Part shown: one piece after another, positions 52,059 through 60,984 of the stretch
Layout: each line of letters begins with the position of its first letter
How positions within the stretch are numbered: the first letter of the stretch is position 1
Source of the DNA: an uncultured Collinsella sp.
GTDB lineage: Bacteria > Actinomycetota > Coriobacteriia > Coriobacteriales > Coriobacteriaceae
Direction of reading: 5' to 3'
Length of the DNA stretch: 64,000 bases
NCBI GenBank assembly: GCA_900540845.1
Contig: UQHS01000003.1
Span: forward strand, 62,001-126,000
Made by a program: the position numbers and the translations under genes
Notes under the pieces: model-generated
The model's input: only the letters and a program-made list of their open reading frames with translations
Databases searched by the model: none
What the model was told of the DNA's origin: nothing

Positions 52059-52835
52059 ATGAGTCGCATCGCCATCGTGACGGGAGCAAGTTCTGGCCTC
52101 GGACGTGAATTCGTCAAGCGCATCGACGCGGGCGAAGCGGGGCACCTGGACGAGATTTGGATCGTCGCCCGCCGTCAAGAGCGCCTTGAGGCGCTTCGCC
52201 GCACCTGCACCACGCCGGTGAGGCCGTTCTGCCTCGACCTGACCGACCCGTCTTCGTTCGAGGTCATCGAGGGCGCGCTTCGAGAGACCCCGGCCGCCGA
52301 GGTCGCGCTGCTCATCAACAACGCCGGCTATGGCGTGTTCGGCCCTGTCGCGGCACACGAGCGCGAGGCCGGCGGCGACATGGCGCGCCTGCTCATGGTG
52401 GCCCCCATCGAGCTCATCTACCTCACGCTCCCCTACCTGCGCCGCGGTTCGCGCATCATCAACGTCTCCAGCGTCGCCGCGTTCCTCCCCCAGCCCAACC
52501 TTGCGGTCTATGCGGCGGCAAAGCGCTTCATCCTCGACGTGTCCCGATCGCTTAACGCGGAGCTCGGTGGCGCCGATATTCACGTCATGGCGCTGTGCCC
52601 CAAATTCATGCAGACCGAGTTTCTCGATAATCCCGGCGACGAGCGCGCCGCCAAGGCGATGTGCGCGATCGGCTTCGAGCATGCCGACCGCGTCGCCCGC
52701 ATCGCGCTGCGCGACTCCCGCCGCGGCAAGGACCTGTGCATCCCGTCCATCGACATGAAGGCGTATTACGCGGCCTCCCGCGTGCTTCCCTACAAGGTCG
52801 CGCTGGCCGCAGAGCGCGCTCTCGGCATCGTATAG
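52059..52835 (+). CDS. Short-chain dehydrogenase/reductase (SDR)
   Basis: Classical SDR oxidoreductase, 258 residues. NAD(P)-binding TGASSGLGREF at the N-terminus, NNAGYG, catalytic Ser in INVSSVAAF and the YAAAK catalytic pair are in order. The start at 52059 has AGGAGC ahead; the frame extends upstream without homology. Basic residues after the glycine motif (VARRQERL) favour NADPH. Substrate unknown. The gene stands alone and is convergent with rho. Confidence 0.88.
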   Translation: MSRIAIVTGASSGLGREFVKRIDAGEAGHLDEIWIVARRQERLEALRRTCTTPVRPFCLDLTDPSSFEVIEGALRETPAAEVALLINNAGYGVFGPVAAHEREAGGDMARLLMVAPIELIYLTLPYLRRGSRIINVSSVAAFLPQPNLAVYAAAKRFILDVSRSLNAELGGADIHVMALCPKFMQTEFLDNPGDERAAKAMCAIGFEHADRVARIALRDSRRGKDLCIPSIDMKAYYAASRVLPYKVALAAERALGIV

Positions 52836-52875
52836 GGCCCAAAGACAAGCTGTAGCGGCCCGCAACGTACAACAA

Positions 52876-52908
52876 GGGGCGCCGGATGCACGTGGCATCC
52901 GGCGCCCC
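52876..52908. terminator. Bidirectional terminator between SDR and rho
   Basis: Perfect 14-base-pair stem (core GGGGCGCCGGATGC with its complement, 5-base loop) in the convergent gap. On the minus strand it is followed by TTGTTGT, so it may serve rho better than the SDR gene. Confidence 0.7.
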
Positions 52909-52947
52909 CATTGCATTCGTTAGGTGGCCTTTTCGCGCGGGCAGCCC

Positions 52948-55368
52948 CTACAGGGCGTCGGGGTGATCCGCCGCCTTCTTGGCCGTGCGAATGAGGAAGT
53001 CCTGGTTGGAATTCGTGCCCTTGAGCCCCTTGATAAAGGATGCAGCGGCGCGCTCGGTGTTGTTCATGCCGGCGAGAATGCGGCGAATGCCCCAGACGAA
53101 GGGACGCATCTGCTCATCGACGAGCAGGTCCTCGTTGCGCGTACCCGACGCGATGGGGTCGATGGCCGGGAAGATGCGGCGATCGGCGAGGTCGCGGTCG
53201 AGCTTGAGCTCCATGTTGCCCGTGCCCTTGAACTCCTCAAAGATCACCTCGTCCATCTTGGAACCCGTGTCGACGAGCGCCGACGCGAGGATGGTGAGCG
53301 AGCCGCCGTTTTCGATGTTGCGGGCGGCTCCGAGGAAACGCTTGGGAGGGTACAGCGCAGCCGAGTCCACGCCGCCGGACAGGATGCGGCCCGAAGCGGG
53401 GGCGGCGAGGTTGTAAGCGCGCGCGAGACGCGTGATGGAGTCAAGCACGACCACCACGTCGCCGCCGAGCTCGACGATGCGCTTGGCGCGCTCGATGACC
53501 AGCTCCGACACGCGGGTGTGGTTGTCGGCGGGCATATCAAAGGTGGACGCCACCACATCGCCCTTGATGGAGCGCTGCATATCGGTGACCTCCTCGGGGC
53601 GCTCGTCCACCAGCAGGCAGATGAGGTGCACCTCGGGGTTGTTGATGGCGATGGACTGGCAGATCTTCTTCAAGATCGTGGTCTTGCCGGCCTTTGGCGG
53701 CGACACGATCAGTCCGCGCTGGCCCTTGCCGATGGGGCTCACGATGTCGATGGCGCGACCGGTGATGGAATCACGGCCATGCTCCATCTTGAGGGGCTCG
53801 TTGGGGTAGATCGGAGTGAGGTCGGCGAATTTCGGGCGGCCCTTGATCTTGTCGGGCTCGACGCCGTTGACCGAGTACAGCTTGGCGAGGCCGGGCAGCT
53901 TGTCGTTGGCGCGCATCGGACGCAGGGAGCCGGAGATATAGTCGCCCGGGCGCAGGCCGGCCGCGCGAATCATCTGCGCCGGCACGAACGCGTCGTCGCG
54001 GCTGGGCATGTACCCATGCGCTCGGATGTAGCCAAACCCCTGGTTGTCCATGTCGAGGATGCCCTCGATGTCGCGGAACCCCTCCGCGCGGGCAGCGGCG
54101 GCGTACACCGCCTCGATGAGCTCGGGCTTCTTGATGCCCGTAGGATCCAGCCCGAGCTCGCGGGCCTTCTCGCGCAGCTCGGCCACCTTCATGGCGGAAA
54201 GCTCCTCGCGCGTCAGCGTCGGCTCGGTCGGAACGTATCGATTGTTGCGCTGCTTGCGGTTCTCCTTCTGACGCTCGCGGCGCTCGCGGCGCTCGGCGGC
54301 GCGGTCGCGATCAGCCGCGGGCCTATCGGACTTGTCACCCTTAGACGGGCGCTCGGCGTCGCTGCGGTCCTTGTGACTGCGGCGCGGTGGCTTGGCGTCC
54401 GAGCGGGCGGCATCGCCTGCAGGGGCAGGGGCCTCAGCGGAGGATTCGGCCTGAGGGGCGGCATCGGTTGCGCCCTCGGAGTCCTTCGCGCGGGAATCGC
54501 GCTTTTTGCCGCGGTTGGAACGTCCCGGACGAACGTCCTTCTTCGCGTCCTGATCTGAAGGGCCTTCCACATCGGAAGCCTGCTTCACAAGCTCCTCGGA
54601 AGGGCTCACGGACCCATCGGGGTTCGAGGCGGCGCGGGCGGACTCGGCCAGAGCCTGGTCGCGCGCCTCCATCAACGCCGCCTGCTGAGCGGCAAGCGCG
54701 GCTGCGGCGGCCTTCTCGGCCTCCACATACGCTTTGGGCTTACGCCCCCTGCGGTTGGGGCGAAGCGCGGGATCAACCAGAGGCTTGACCGCATCGGCCA
54801 AAGAGGGGTCGACGGCCGGGAGGTTGTCGGCCGAGGGAACCGGGGTATCGATGTCGGCCGTCAGCATCTCGGCGGCACGCTCGGCCGCACGGCGCTGACG
54901 ACGGACGACGGAGGCCTGGCTGATCTGGGCCAGGGCGCGGGCCTGCATGATCTCGGGAGATTCCTCGCCCGTCACCGAAGCCGCGGGAGCATCGGTTGTC
55001 ACCTTGCGAGGGCGGCCCCTGCGCTTGGCCGGCTTTTCGGCTGCGGGGGCATCCCCGGAGGAAGCGGTGGCGGCGGCTTCATCCTGCGTCTGAGCTTGAG
55101 ATGCCGTCGTTTTACGAGGACGGCCCACGCGGCGCTTGGGGGCCGGCTTTTCTGCAGCCGTTGCAACGGGGACTTCCTCCGCCCCGGCATCGGCCTTTGC
55201 AGGTGCAACCTCAACAGGAGCGGCCTTGGCAGGAGCGTCGACCGCGTCGGCAGAGGAGACCTGCTTCGCGGTGACCTTTTTCCTCGTCGCGCGCTTAGCC
55301 GGAGCCTTTTGGGAAACACCATCTGTATCAGCGGCGGGCACGTTCTCGTTATTCATTTCTTCAGACAC
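52948..55368 (-). CDS. rho: Transcription termination factor Rho with long N-terminal extension
   Basis: Hexameric RNA helicase that ends transcription. The C-terminal 420 residues hold the whole Rho core: the N-terminal domain (MKVAELREKARELGLDPTG), RNA-binding domain (GFGYIRA), Walker A SPPKAGKTT, Walker B VVVVLDSITRLARAYN and the Q/R-loop region near SGGVDSAALYPPKRF. In front lie about 385 residues rich in Ala, Lys, Arg, Pro and Ser with repeated AT-hook-like GRPRK and RGRKPK motifs. Long disordered insertions are known in actinobacterial Rho. The GTG at 55368 or the ATG at 55356 could be the start. Confidence 0.95.
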   Translation of the reverse strand: MSEEMNNENVPAADTDGVSQKAPAKRATRKKVTAKQVSSADAVDAPAKAAPVEVAPAKADAGAEEVPVATAAEKPAPKRRVGRPRKTTASQAQTQDEAAATASSGDAPAAEKPAKRRGRPRKVTTDAPAASVTGEESPEIMQARALAQISQASVVRRQRRAAERAAEMLTADIDTPVPSADNLPAVDPSLADAVKPLVDPALRPNRRGRKPKAYVEAEKAAAAALAAQQAALMEARDQALAESARAASNPDGSVSPSEELVKQASDVEGPSDQDAKKDVRPGRSNRGKKRDSRAKDSEGATDAAPQAESSAEAPAPAGDAARSDAKPPRRSHKDRSDAERPSKGDKSDRPAADRDRAAERRERRERQKENRKQRNNRYVPTEPTLTREELSAMKVAELREKARELGLDPTGIKKPELIEAVYAAAARAEGFRDIEGILDMDNQGFGYIRAHGYMPSRDDAFVPAQMIRAAGLRPGDYISGSLRPMRANDKLPGLAKLYSVNGVEPDKIKGRPKFADLTPIYPNEPLKMEHGRDSITGRAIDIVSPIGKGQRGLIVSPPKAGKTTILKKICQSIAINNPEVHLICLLVDERPEEVTDMQRSIKGDVVASTFDMPADNHTRVSELVIERAKRIVELGGDVVVVLDSITRLARAYNLAAPASGRILSGGVDSAALYPPKRFLGAARNIENGGSLTILASALVDTGSKMDEVIFEEFKGTGNMELKLDRDLADRRIFPAIDPIASGTRNEDLLVDEQMRPFVWGIRRILAGMNNTERAAASFIKGLKGTNSNQDFLIRTAKKAADHPDAL

Positions 55369-55493
55369 GCGGTTCTACTTTCTTCTCGCGTTGTGGATGC
55401 GAGCGCATGGCCCAAGCGAAGAACGGCGGAAAGCAGTTCAATGAGTTGTCGTGGATATTGGGCAGCGCAGGTCGCGTTGATGAAAAATATACC

Positions 55494-55541
55494 ACATCCT
55501 GCGTAAACGGCAACGTTACATCCTGCGCAAACGCCAACGTT
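55494..55541. repeat. Two tandem 24-base repeats upstream of rho
   Basis: Adjacent copies (55494-55517 and 55518-55541) share ACATCCTGCG and AAACG, CAACGTT, differing at two positions. They lie about 125-175 bases upstream of the rho start, in the likely promoter or leader. Confidence 0.65.
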
Positions 55542-55610
55542 GTCCGCCACGCCCTCCCATCACGGCGAACGTGCGGCGCTCGAGCGGCCATGCCCGCCGC
55601 GGCAGGCTGG

Positions 55611-55653
55611 CCAAAAACAAAAACACCGCCCACGCAAACGAGCGCGGGCGGTG
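55611..55653 (-). terminator. Intrinsic terminator after argS
   Basis: Stem CACCGCCC/GGGCGGTG (arms 55646-55653 and 55624-55631) followed on the minus strand by TTTTTGTTTTTGG. A strong, classic terminator. Confidence 0.92.
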
Positions 55654-55687
55654 CGAGATCAGGCGATATCGAACGCGCGGACCACCA

Positions 55688-57532
55688 TTACATCTTGGTG
55701 GGCGCGGAGACGCCGATGAGGCTCAGAACCAGGTCGAGGACGGAGCGAACGGCGTCGCAGGCGGCCAGGCGGGCACGCGTGACCTCGGGCTCGACCGGAC
55801 GGCCCTCGCTCGGGAGCACCTGGCATGCCTGGTAGAAGCTGTGGAAGCCGGCGGCGAGCTCCTCGGCGTAGTGGGTCAGGCGGAACGGCGCGCGATCGCG
55901 GGCGCAGCCAGCGATGAGGTCCTCGAGCTCGGAGATCTTGCGAGCGAGCGCGAGCTCGGTCGGATCGGTGAGCAGGGAGTAATCGACATCCGAGCCGATG
56001 GCCTTCACGGCGACGTTCTCCATGCCCATGAGCTCGGCCTGCTCGAAGGTGACACCGGCGGCCTTGCGCAGGATGGAGCAGATGCGGGCGTGAGCGTACT
56101 GGACGTAGTACACCGGGTTGGACTGGCTCTTCTCCTTGACGGCATCGATGTCGAAGTCGATGGTCTGGTTGGAGGAGCGGCTCACCAGGGTGTAGCGGGC
56201 GGCGTCGGCGCCGACCTCGTCGATGAGCTCACGGAAGGTGATCATCGTGCCCTTGCGCTTGGACATGCGGACCGGCTTGCCGGAGCGGAGCAGGTTGACG
56301 AACTGGCCCAGCGGCACCTCGAACTGCCCGGGGTAGCCCAGAGCGTCGCAGACGGCCTTGACGCGGGGGATGTAGCCGTGGTGGTCGGCGCCCCAGATGT
56401 CGAGGACGAGGTCGACGCGCTGGAACTTGTTCCAGTGGTAGGCGATGTCGGAGGAGAAATAGGTATAGTCGCCGTTGGACTTCTTGATGACACGGTCCTT
56501 GTCGTCGCCGAACTCGGTCGACTTGAACCACAGGGCGCCGTCATCGGTGGTGTAGAGATAACCCATCTTGTCGAGCTTGTCGTAGGCGCGCTCGACCGGA
56601 GAGGTGCCGGTCCAGTCCTTCTGGTACATGGTACGCTCGGACATCCACACGTCGAAGTCGCAGCGGACGTCGTGGCAGGTGTCCTTCATGTCCTTGAGCA
56701 TCTTCTGGTAGCCGCGCTCACGGAAGGAGAGCATGCGCTCGGTCGGGTCGGCGTCGACCCACTTGTCGCCGTCGGACTTCCAGAAGGCAGCGGCCTCATC
56801 GATGATGTAGGTGCCACCGTAGGAATCGGCACCGAGGTCGGCGGTGAACTCGTCCATGTAGGGATGAGAGTCGAGGTGCTCATCTGCCTCGTCCTGGACG
56901 TAGTTGTCGCGGTCCTGGGCGAGGAAGTCGCGCGCGGCGTCGATGTCGCAGCCCTGCTTGGCCATGATGTCGGCAAGCTGCATGTAGCGCTTGGAGATGG
57001 AGTTGCCAAACGTGTTCATCTGGTTGCCGTAGTCGTTGATCCAGAACTCGCGCTCGATCTCGTAGCCGGCGTGCTGCATGACGTTGCACATGGAGTCGCC
57101 GAGCGCAGCCCAGCGGCCGTGGCCGACGTGCATCGGGCCGACGGGGTTGGCGGAAACGAACTCGATCTGAGTCTTGACGCCGCCGCCCACGTTGGACTTG
57201 GCGAAATCGCGACCCTGCTCACGGGCGACGCCGAAGATAGCGTTGTTGGCGGCCGCGTTGAGGTAGAAGTTGATGAAGCCGGGGCCTGCAACCTCGACCT
57301 TCTCGACCTCGGCGCTCTCGGGCATGTGGGCCACGACGGCGTCTGCGATCTTTTTAGGGGCGCAGTGAGCGAGCTTGGCCGACTTCATGGCCATAGTGGA
57401 AGTCCACTCGCCATGAGAAGTGTCAGCCGGTCGCTCCATGCCACAATCCTCGAGCTCGAATGCGGGCAGATCGCCAGCCTCCTGAGCAGCAGCAAGGGCA
57501 GCGCGCACCAACTCTTCAATCTTCTCCGGCAT
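55688..57532 (-). CDS. argS: Arginyl-tRNA synthetase
   Basis: Class I synthetase charging tRNA-Arg. Begins at the ATG at 57532 (GGAGG, 7-base spacing) giving 614 residues. The HIGH signature is present as PMHVGHGRW, and the MSK motif as RMSKRKG. The N-terminal additional domain and the C-terminal anticodon-binding domain (HARICSILRKAAG to the end) are complete. The ATP-site stretch ANPVGPMHVGHG is standard. Codon use is core-like. Single gene with its own strong terminator. Confidence 0.97.
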   Translation of the reverse strand: MPEKIEELVRAALAAAQEAGDLPAFELEDCGMERPADTSHGEWTSTMAMKSAKLAHCAPKKIADAVVAHMPESAEVEKVEVAGPGFINFYLNAAANNAIFGVAREQGRDFAKSNVGGGVKTQIEFVSANPVGPMHVGHGRWAALGDSMCNVMQHAGYEIEREFWINDYGNQMNTFGNSISKRYMQLADIMAKQGCDIDAARDFLAQDRDNYVQDEADEHLDSHPYMDEFTADLGADSYGGTYIIDEAAAFWKSDGDKWVDADPTERMLSFRERGYQKMLKDMKDTCHDVRCDFDVWMSERTMYQKDWTGTSPVERAYDKLDKMGYLYTTDDGALWFKSTEFGDDKDRVIKKSNGDYTYFSSDIAYHWNKFQRVDLVLDIWGADHHGYIPRVKAVCDALGYPGQFEVPLGQFVNLLRSGKPVRMSKRKGTMITFRELIDEVGADAARYTLVSRSSNQTIDFDIDAVKEKSQSNPVYYVQYAHARICSILRKAAGVTFEQAELMGMENVAVKAIGSDVDYSLLTDPTELALARKISELEDLIAGCARDRAPFRLTHYAEELAAGFHSFYQACQVLPSEGRPVEPEVTRARLAACDAVRSVLDLVLSLIGVSAPTKM

Positions 57533-57855
57533 AGAGGTCCTCCTCATCCTATGGCCCTGAAATGTCCTTCTCGCAGGGCTCACGTACAGACGCACTGTAC
57601 TCTAGCACAGTGAAGCGAAAAGAGGTCTCAAAACGCATGAATTTGCATAGCGTTGCCGAGTTTTCTTCCTCTTTTTCACATTATCGCGCATAATTTTTGC
57701 CAGAAATATTAGTGAGCGTTTCGGTGTACTGGCATTTTTCCACTTCTCTATTCATGGTATTTCGCGACCACAATGGTCGGATTTTCACATTTCCGCACGT
57801 ATATGTGGTATACTTAATACCATTGAGCGTTTAGAGTATGCATTTTGGAGGAAGC
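57533..57855. promoter_or_regulatory. Divergent argS-CarD promoter region
   Basis: A 323-base, notably AT-rich gap. On the plus strand TATACT (57809-57814) is a good -10 box for the CarD-like gene and lies within a GGTAT/ATACC dyad (57807-57821), a possible operator. No gene is supported. Confidence 0.45.
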
Positions 57856-58350
57856 ATGTTTCACATCGGCCAGCACATTATCCATCCCGGGCAGGGTGTC
57901 TGCACCGTCATGGGGTTCACCGACGACCCCGCCCACCCCATGATCTTGCTCAGCGCGCACTCCGGCCACGCCGAAACGCACCTCATGTATCCTCTCGCCC
58001 AACAAGATCGGCTACATGCCATCATCTCGCCTCAAGATGCCGAGCACGTGCTTTCCCATTACGAAGAGGTCGCCATCGACCCGTTTACCGATCGCAACAG
58101 CTCGCTTGAGGAGACCCACTTCAAGCAGCAGCTCAAACTCGGCGCGCCCGAGACGGTTCGCGTCGCCAAGACCATGGCGCACCGCATCGCCGACGCCAAG
58201 GCTCGCGGCAAAAAGCCCAGCAGCTACTATTCACGTGTCCTGAAGGAAGCGCGCAAGCGCAGCATCGAGGAGTTCGCCATCGCGCTCGAGGTCGACGAGG
58301 CCATCGTGGAGCAGCGCTTTATCGCCGCGGCGCACGCACACGACGAATGA
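57856..58350 (+). CDS. CarD-like transcriptional regulator
   Basis: 164 residues; ATG at 57856 after GGAGGAAGC. The first 60 residues (FHIGQHIIHPGQGVCTVMGF) form a CarD/TRCF RNA-polymerase-interaction domain, and the rest is helical with basic patches (AKARGKKPSSYYSRVLKEARKRS) suited to DNA contact at promoters. CarD proteins stabilise open complexes and tune rRNA and stress promoters in Actinobacteria. The RID is somewhat divergent and includes an insertion, so this may be one of several paralogues. Confidence 0.85.
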   Translation: MFHIGQHIIHPGQGVCTVMGFTDDPAHPMILLSAHSGHAETHLMYPLAQQDRLHAIISPQDAEHVLSHYEEVAIDPFTDRNSSLEETHFKQQLKLGAPETVRVAKTMAHRIADAKARGKKPSSYYSRVLKEARKRSIEEFAIALEVDEAIVEQRFIAAAHAHDE

Positions 58351-58351
58351 T

Positions 58352-58385
58352 CAATTTGGGGACGGGTGCAAGATTACACATGGCA
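58352..58385 (-). repeat. Dispersed GCACCCGTCCCC element, copy 1
   Basis: Inverted copy of an intergenic element found twice more at 60946 and 63703. Shared core TGCACCCGTCCCC flanked by TGTG.AAT on one side and ATTG on the other; it follows the CarD-like stop directly. Confidence 0.7.
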
Positions 58386-58431
58386 CATGTTGCTCCTCCC
58401 CGCGTTTACTCAACGTTAACCACCCTCATGC

Positions 58432-58552
58432 TATAGTGTGGTGCAGTAAGCCTCCCCCTTCACCGGATGGGGGATCCAAGGCGTCCGATCCCCGACCGTA
58501 GGTACGGCGCGCTCGCAGCGCTATAAGGCAGGGGTCTCGGGCGCCTTTTTGT
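58432..58552 (+). ncRNA. Structured leader RNA / candidate attenuator upstream of HD gene
   Basis: A -10-like TATAGT (58432-58437) precedes a roughly 105-base transcript ending in five T residues (58546-58550). It can form a 5' CCCCC/GGGGG hairpin (58454-58458 with 58469-58473). It can also form a long terminator stem, in which GGCG, CCGA and CCCC at 58480-58493 pair with GGGG, TCGG and CGCC at 58531-58545, enclosing two small hairpins. Alternatively GGGGATC (58470-58476) pairs with GATCCCC (58487-58493), which would break the terminator. It matches no riboswitch or small RNA that I recognise. Confidence 0.55.
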
Positions 58553-58579
58553 CTATCGGCGCCATCATTTGGAGGAACC

Positions 58580-59179
58580 ATGGCCCAGCTCAACGCCGAA
58601 ATCACCCGCGAGGCGGCATTCGACCTGCTCAGCGAGCACAACAAAGATCCGTTCCACATCGAGCACGCCGAGACGGTCGAGCAGACCATGCGCTATTTCG
58701 CGCGCGAGTACGACCCCGAGAACGAGGAATTCTGGGGCATCGTCGGCCTGCTGCACGACCTCGACTGGGAAGAGCATGACGACGACCCGATGAACCACAC
58801 CATCTACGCCGCGAAGGACATCGAGGCGGCAGGCGGCAGCGCCGATCTCATTCGCGCCATCCAGACGCACACGAGCGACTACAACACGAGCTTGCCCAAG
58901 CCCGAGCTCCAGATGGAAAAGATTCTGTTCGCCACCGAGGAGCTCACTGGCCTCATCGGCGCCGCCGTTGTCATGCGCCCCTCCAAGAGCGTGATGGACT
59001 TCAACATTAAATCGCTCAAGAAGAAGTTCAAGGACAAGCGCTTCGCCGCAGGCGTGAGCCGCGACGTGATCCGCTCCGGTGCCGAGATGCTCGGCTGGGA
59101 ACTCGACGAGCTGTTCGCTCGCACCATCGAGGCCATGCAGAGCTTCGCCCCCGATCGTGACACGTTCGGCCAGGAGTAA
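58580..59179 (+). CDS. HD domain-containing hydrolase
   Basis: 199 residues with the HD metal-binding signature: His29 in HIEHAE, HD at 59-60 in LLHDLDWEEH and a later conserved HTSDY. Such small HD proteins are probable phosphohydrolases on nucleotides or related metabolites; the substrate is unknown. GGAGGAACC precedes the ATG, and the structured RNA terminator ends 30 bases upstream, so expression may depend on read-through. A terminator hairpin follows at 59247. Confidence 0.85.
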   Translation: MAQLNAEITREAAFDLLSEHNKDPFHIEHAETVEQTMRYFAREYDPENEEFWGIVGLLHDLDWEEHDDDPMNHTIYAAKDIEAAGGSADLIRAIQTHTSDYNTSLPKPELQMEKILFATEELTGLIGAAVVMRPSKSVMDFNIKSLKKKFKDKRFAAGVSRDVIRSGAEMLGWELDELFARTIEAMQSFAPDRDTFGQE

Positions 59180-59246
59180 GCGCCGTGCATTGCAGAATTG
59201 ATTATTCGAGGGTAGCCGCGCCACTGTCCAACCCATCGAACTGACT

Positions 59247-59275
59247 GAGGGGTGCCTGCTTGGCGGGCGCCCCTC
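59247..59275 (+). terminator. Intrinsic terminator after HD gene
   Basis: GAGGGGTGCC pairs with GGGCGCCCCTC, followed by AATTTGC. The hairpin is strong, the T-tract weak. Confidence 0.65.
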
Positions 59276-59655
59276 AATTTGCTATGGATGACACGAACGT
59301 GCAGTGGCGCTCGCTCAGGTTCAAAATACCAAATAATCCTAATTTGTAACCGAGGGACCGGTGGGTTCGGCCACCTTACGCCGAGTTGCCCGGCAATAGG
59401 CGACATATCAACTGCTTTTGTTGCATATTTCAAGCTTCCATGACGCAATCAATGAGATTTCACCCGCATCAAATCGCAAAGCCAACGATTGGGAGAACCC
59501 ATCGGTTACAAATTAGGAGAATTTGGTATCCAGCTCCTCAGATCGCCATCGCTCGACGGCGGCAGACGCCAACCTGCCGCATGATTCGCACGGCTCGCTA
59601 ACGAAAACAACGGCATATTCAACGAGGCTGGAACGCTGGGTCGGCGAGGGCGCGG
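59276..59655. repeat. Non-coding gap with 28-base inverted repeats about 150 bases apart
   Basis: No gene is supported between the HD and proA genes. Arms 59326-59353 and 59502-59529 are inverted copies matching at 26 of 28 positions; the shared core is CCTAATTTGTAACCGA. A weaker match (GGGTTC) continues inward. The whole unit, about 204 bases, has the form of a MITE or of two opposed repeats. Confidence 0.65.
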
Positions 59656-60933
59656 CTACGGACGCACCTGGCCGCTGCCGCGAAGCTCATACTTGTAGGT
59701 GGTGAGCGCCTCGGCGGCGAAGGGCCCACGGGCATGCAGCTTCTGCGTGGAAATGCCAATCTCGGCGCCCAGGCCAAACTCTCCGCCGTCGGTGAAACGC
59801 GTGCTCGCGTTGGCGTAGACCGCCGCCGCATCGATCTCGCGCAGGAAGCGGTCGCACACCGCCTCGTCCTCGGCCACGATGCACTCGGAGTGACCCGTGC
59901 CATAACGGTTGATATGTGCAATGGCCTCGTCCACACCGCTCACGGCCTTCACGCTGATATCGAGCGACAGATACTCGCGGCTCCAGTCCTCCTCCGTCGC
60001 GTCCACGAAGGAGTCGAGCACGCCGGCATTCTGCGCCGCCATGCGCGCCGCGGCGTCGCCGTGAACAGTCACGCCGGCGGCAGCAAGCTCGGCAAGCATG
60101 CCGGGCAAAAACGCAGCGGCAACCGACTCATCCACCAACAGCGACTCGCAAGCGTTGCACACGCCCACGCGCTGGGTCTTGGCGTTCATGATGATCGCAC
60201 GAGCTCGGTCGAAGTCGGCGCTCGCATGGACATAGGTGTGGCAATTCCCCGTGCCTGTCTCGATGACCGGCACCAGGCTCTCGCGTACGCAGCGCTGGAT
60301 GAGTCCCGCCCCTCCGCGCGGAATGAGCACGTCCACCACGCCGCGCAGGGCCATGAGCGCGCCGGTTGCCGCGCGGTCGGTCGTCTCGACGATGGAGACG
60401 CACGCGCGGTCGAACCCGCTGGCCTCCACGGCATCGGCGAGGACGTGCGCAATGGCCACGCAGCTGCCCTGGGCGAGCGAGCCGCCGCGCAGGATGCAGG
60501 CGTTGCCCGTGCGGATGCAGATGCCGGCGGCGTCGGCGGTCACGTTGGGGCGCGCCTCGTACACCATGGCGACCAGCCCCAGCGGCACGCTCATGCGGCG
60601 CAGATGCACGCCCTCGCTGATATCGTGCTCGTCGAGTACACGGCCCACCGGGTCGGGCAGCTCGGCGAGCTTCTCGAGGCCGGCGGCCATGCCCTCGATG
60701 CGCCCAGGCGTGAGCAGCAGGCGATCGAGCAGCCCCTCGGACGTGCCCGCGACTCGCGCCGCTTCCATGTCGGCGGTGTTCGCCTCAAGTACCTCGTCGG
60801 CGCGCTCGCGCAGCGCACTCGCCATGGCGCGTACCGCCGCACATCGCACCTCATCGGAAGCAAACCCCAAGGCCCGCGAGGCCTCCTTGGCCCCCCGCGC
60901 CAGATCTTCAACATATGCAGAGATATCGCTCAT
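59656..60933 (-). CDS. proA: Gamma-glutamyl phosphate reductase
   Basis: NADPH-dependent second step of proline synthesis, making glutamate-5-semialdehyde. 425 residues, a normal length. The catalytic Cys lies in [15 protein letters not shown], and the family signature around [22 protein letters not shown] is complete (here [13 protein letters not shown]). Last gene of pncB-proB-proA on the minus strand; 51 bases separate it from proB, and that gap carries a dispersed repeat element. Confidence 0.96.
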   Translation of the reverse strand: [425 protein letters not shown]

Positions 60934-60945
60934 GGTGACTCCTCA

Positions 60946-60980
60946 AATGTGTAATTCTGCACCCGTCCCCTAATTGCACA
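60946..60980. repeat. Dispersed GCACCCGTCCCC element, copy 2
   Basis: Lies in the proB-proA gap. Reads TGTGTAAT, then TGCACCCGTCCCC, then ATTGCACA; the outer ends form an imperfect dyad. Related copies lie at 58352 (inverted) and 63703. Confidence 0.75.
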
Positions 60981-60984
60981 TCGC

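Noticed and set aside
55571..57613. 680-codon plus-strand frame opposite argS
   Set aside because: Antisense shadow; composition and lack of motifs exclude a real protein.
58432..58552. 4.5S SRP RNA, 6S RNA or a known riboswitch
   Set aside because: It lacks the SRP apical motif, is shorter than 6S RNA, and shows no consensus core of the common riboswitch classes that I checked (TPP, fluoride, guanidine, preQ1, cobalamin).
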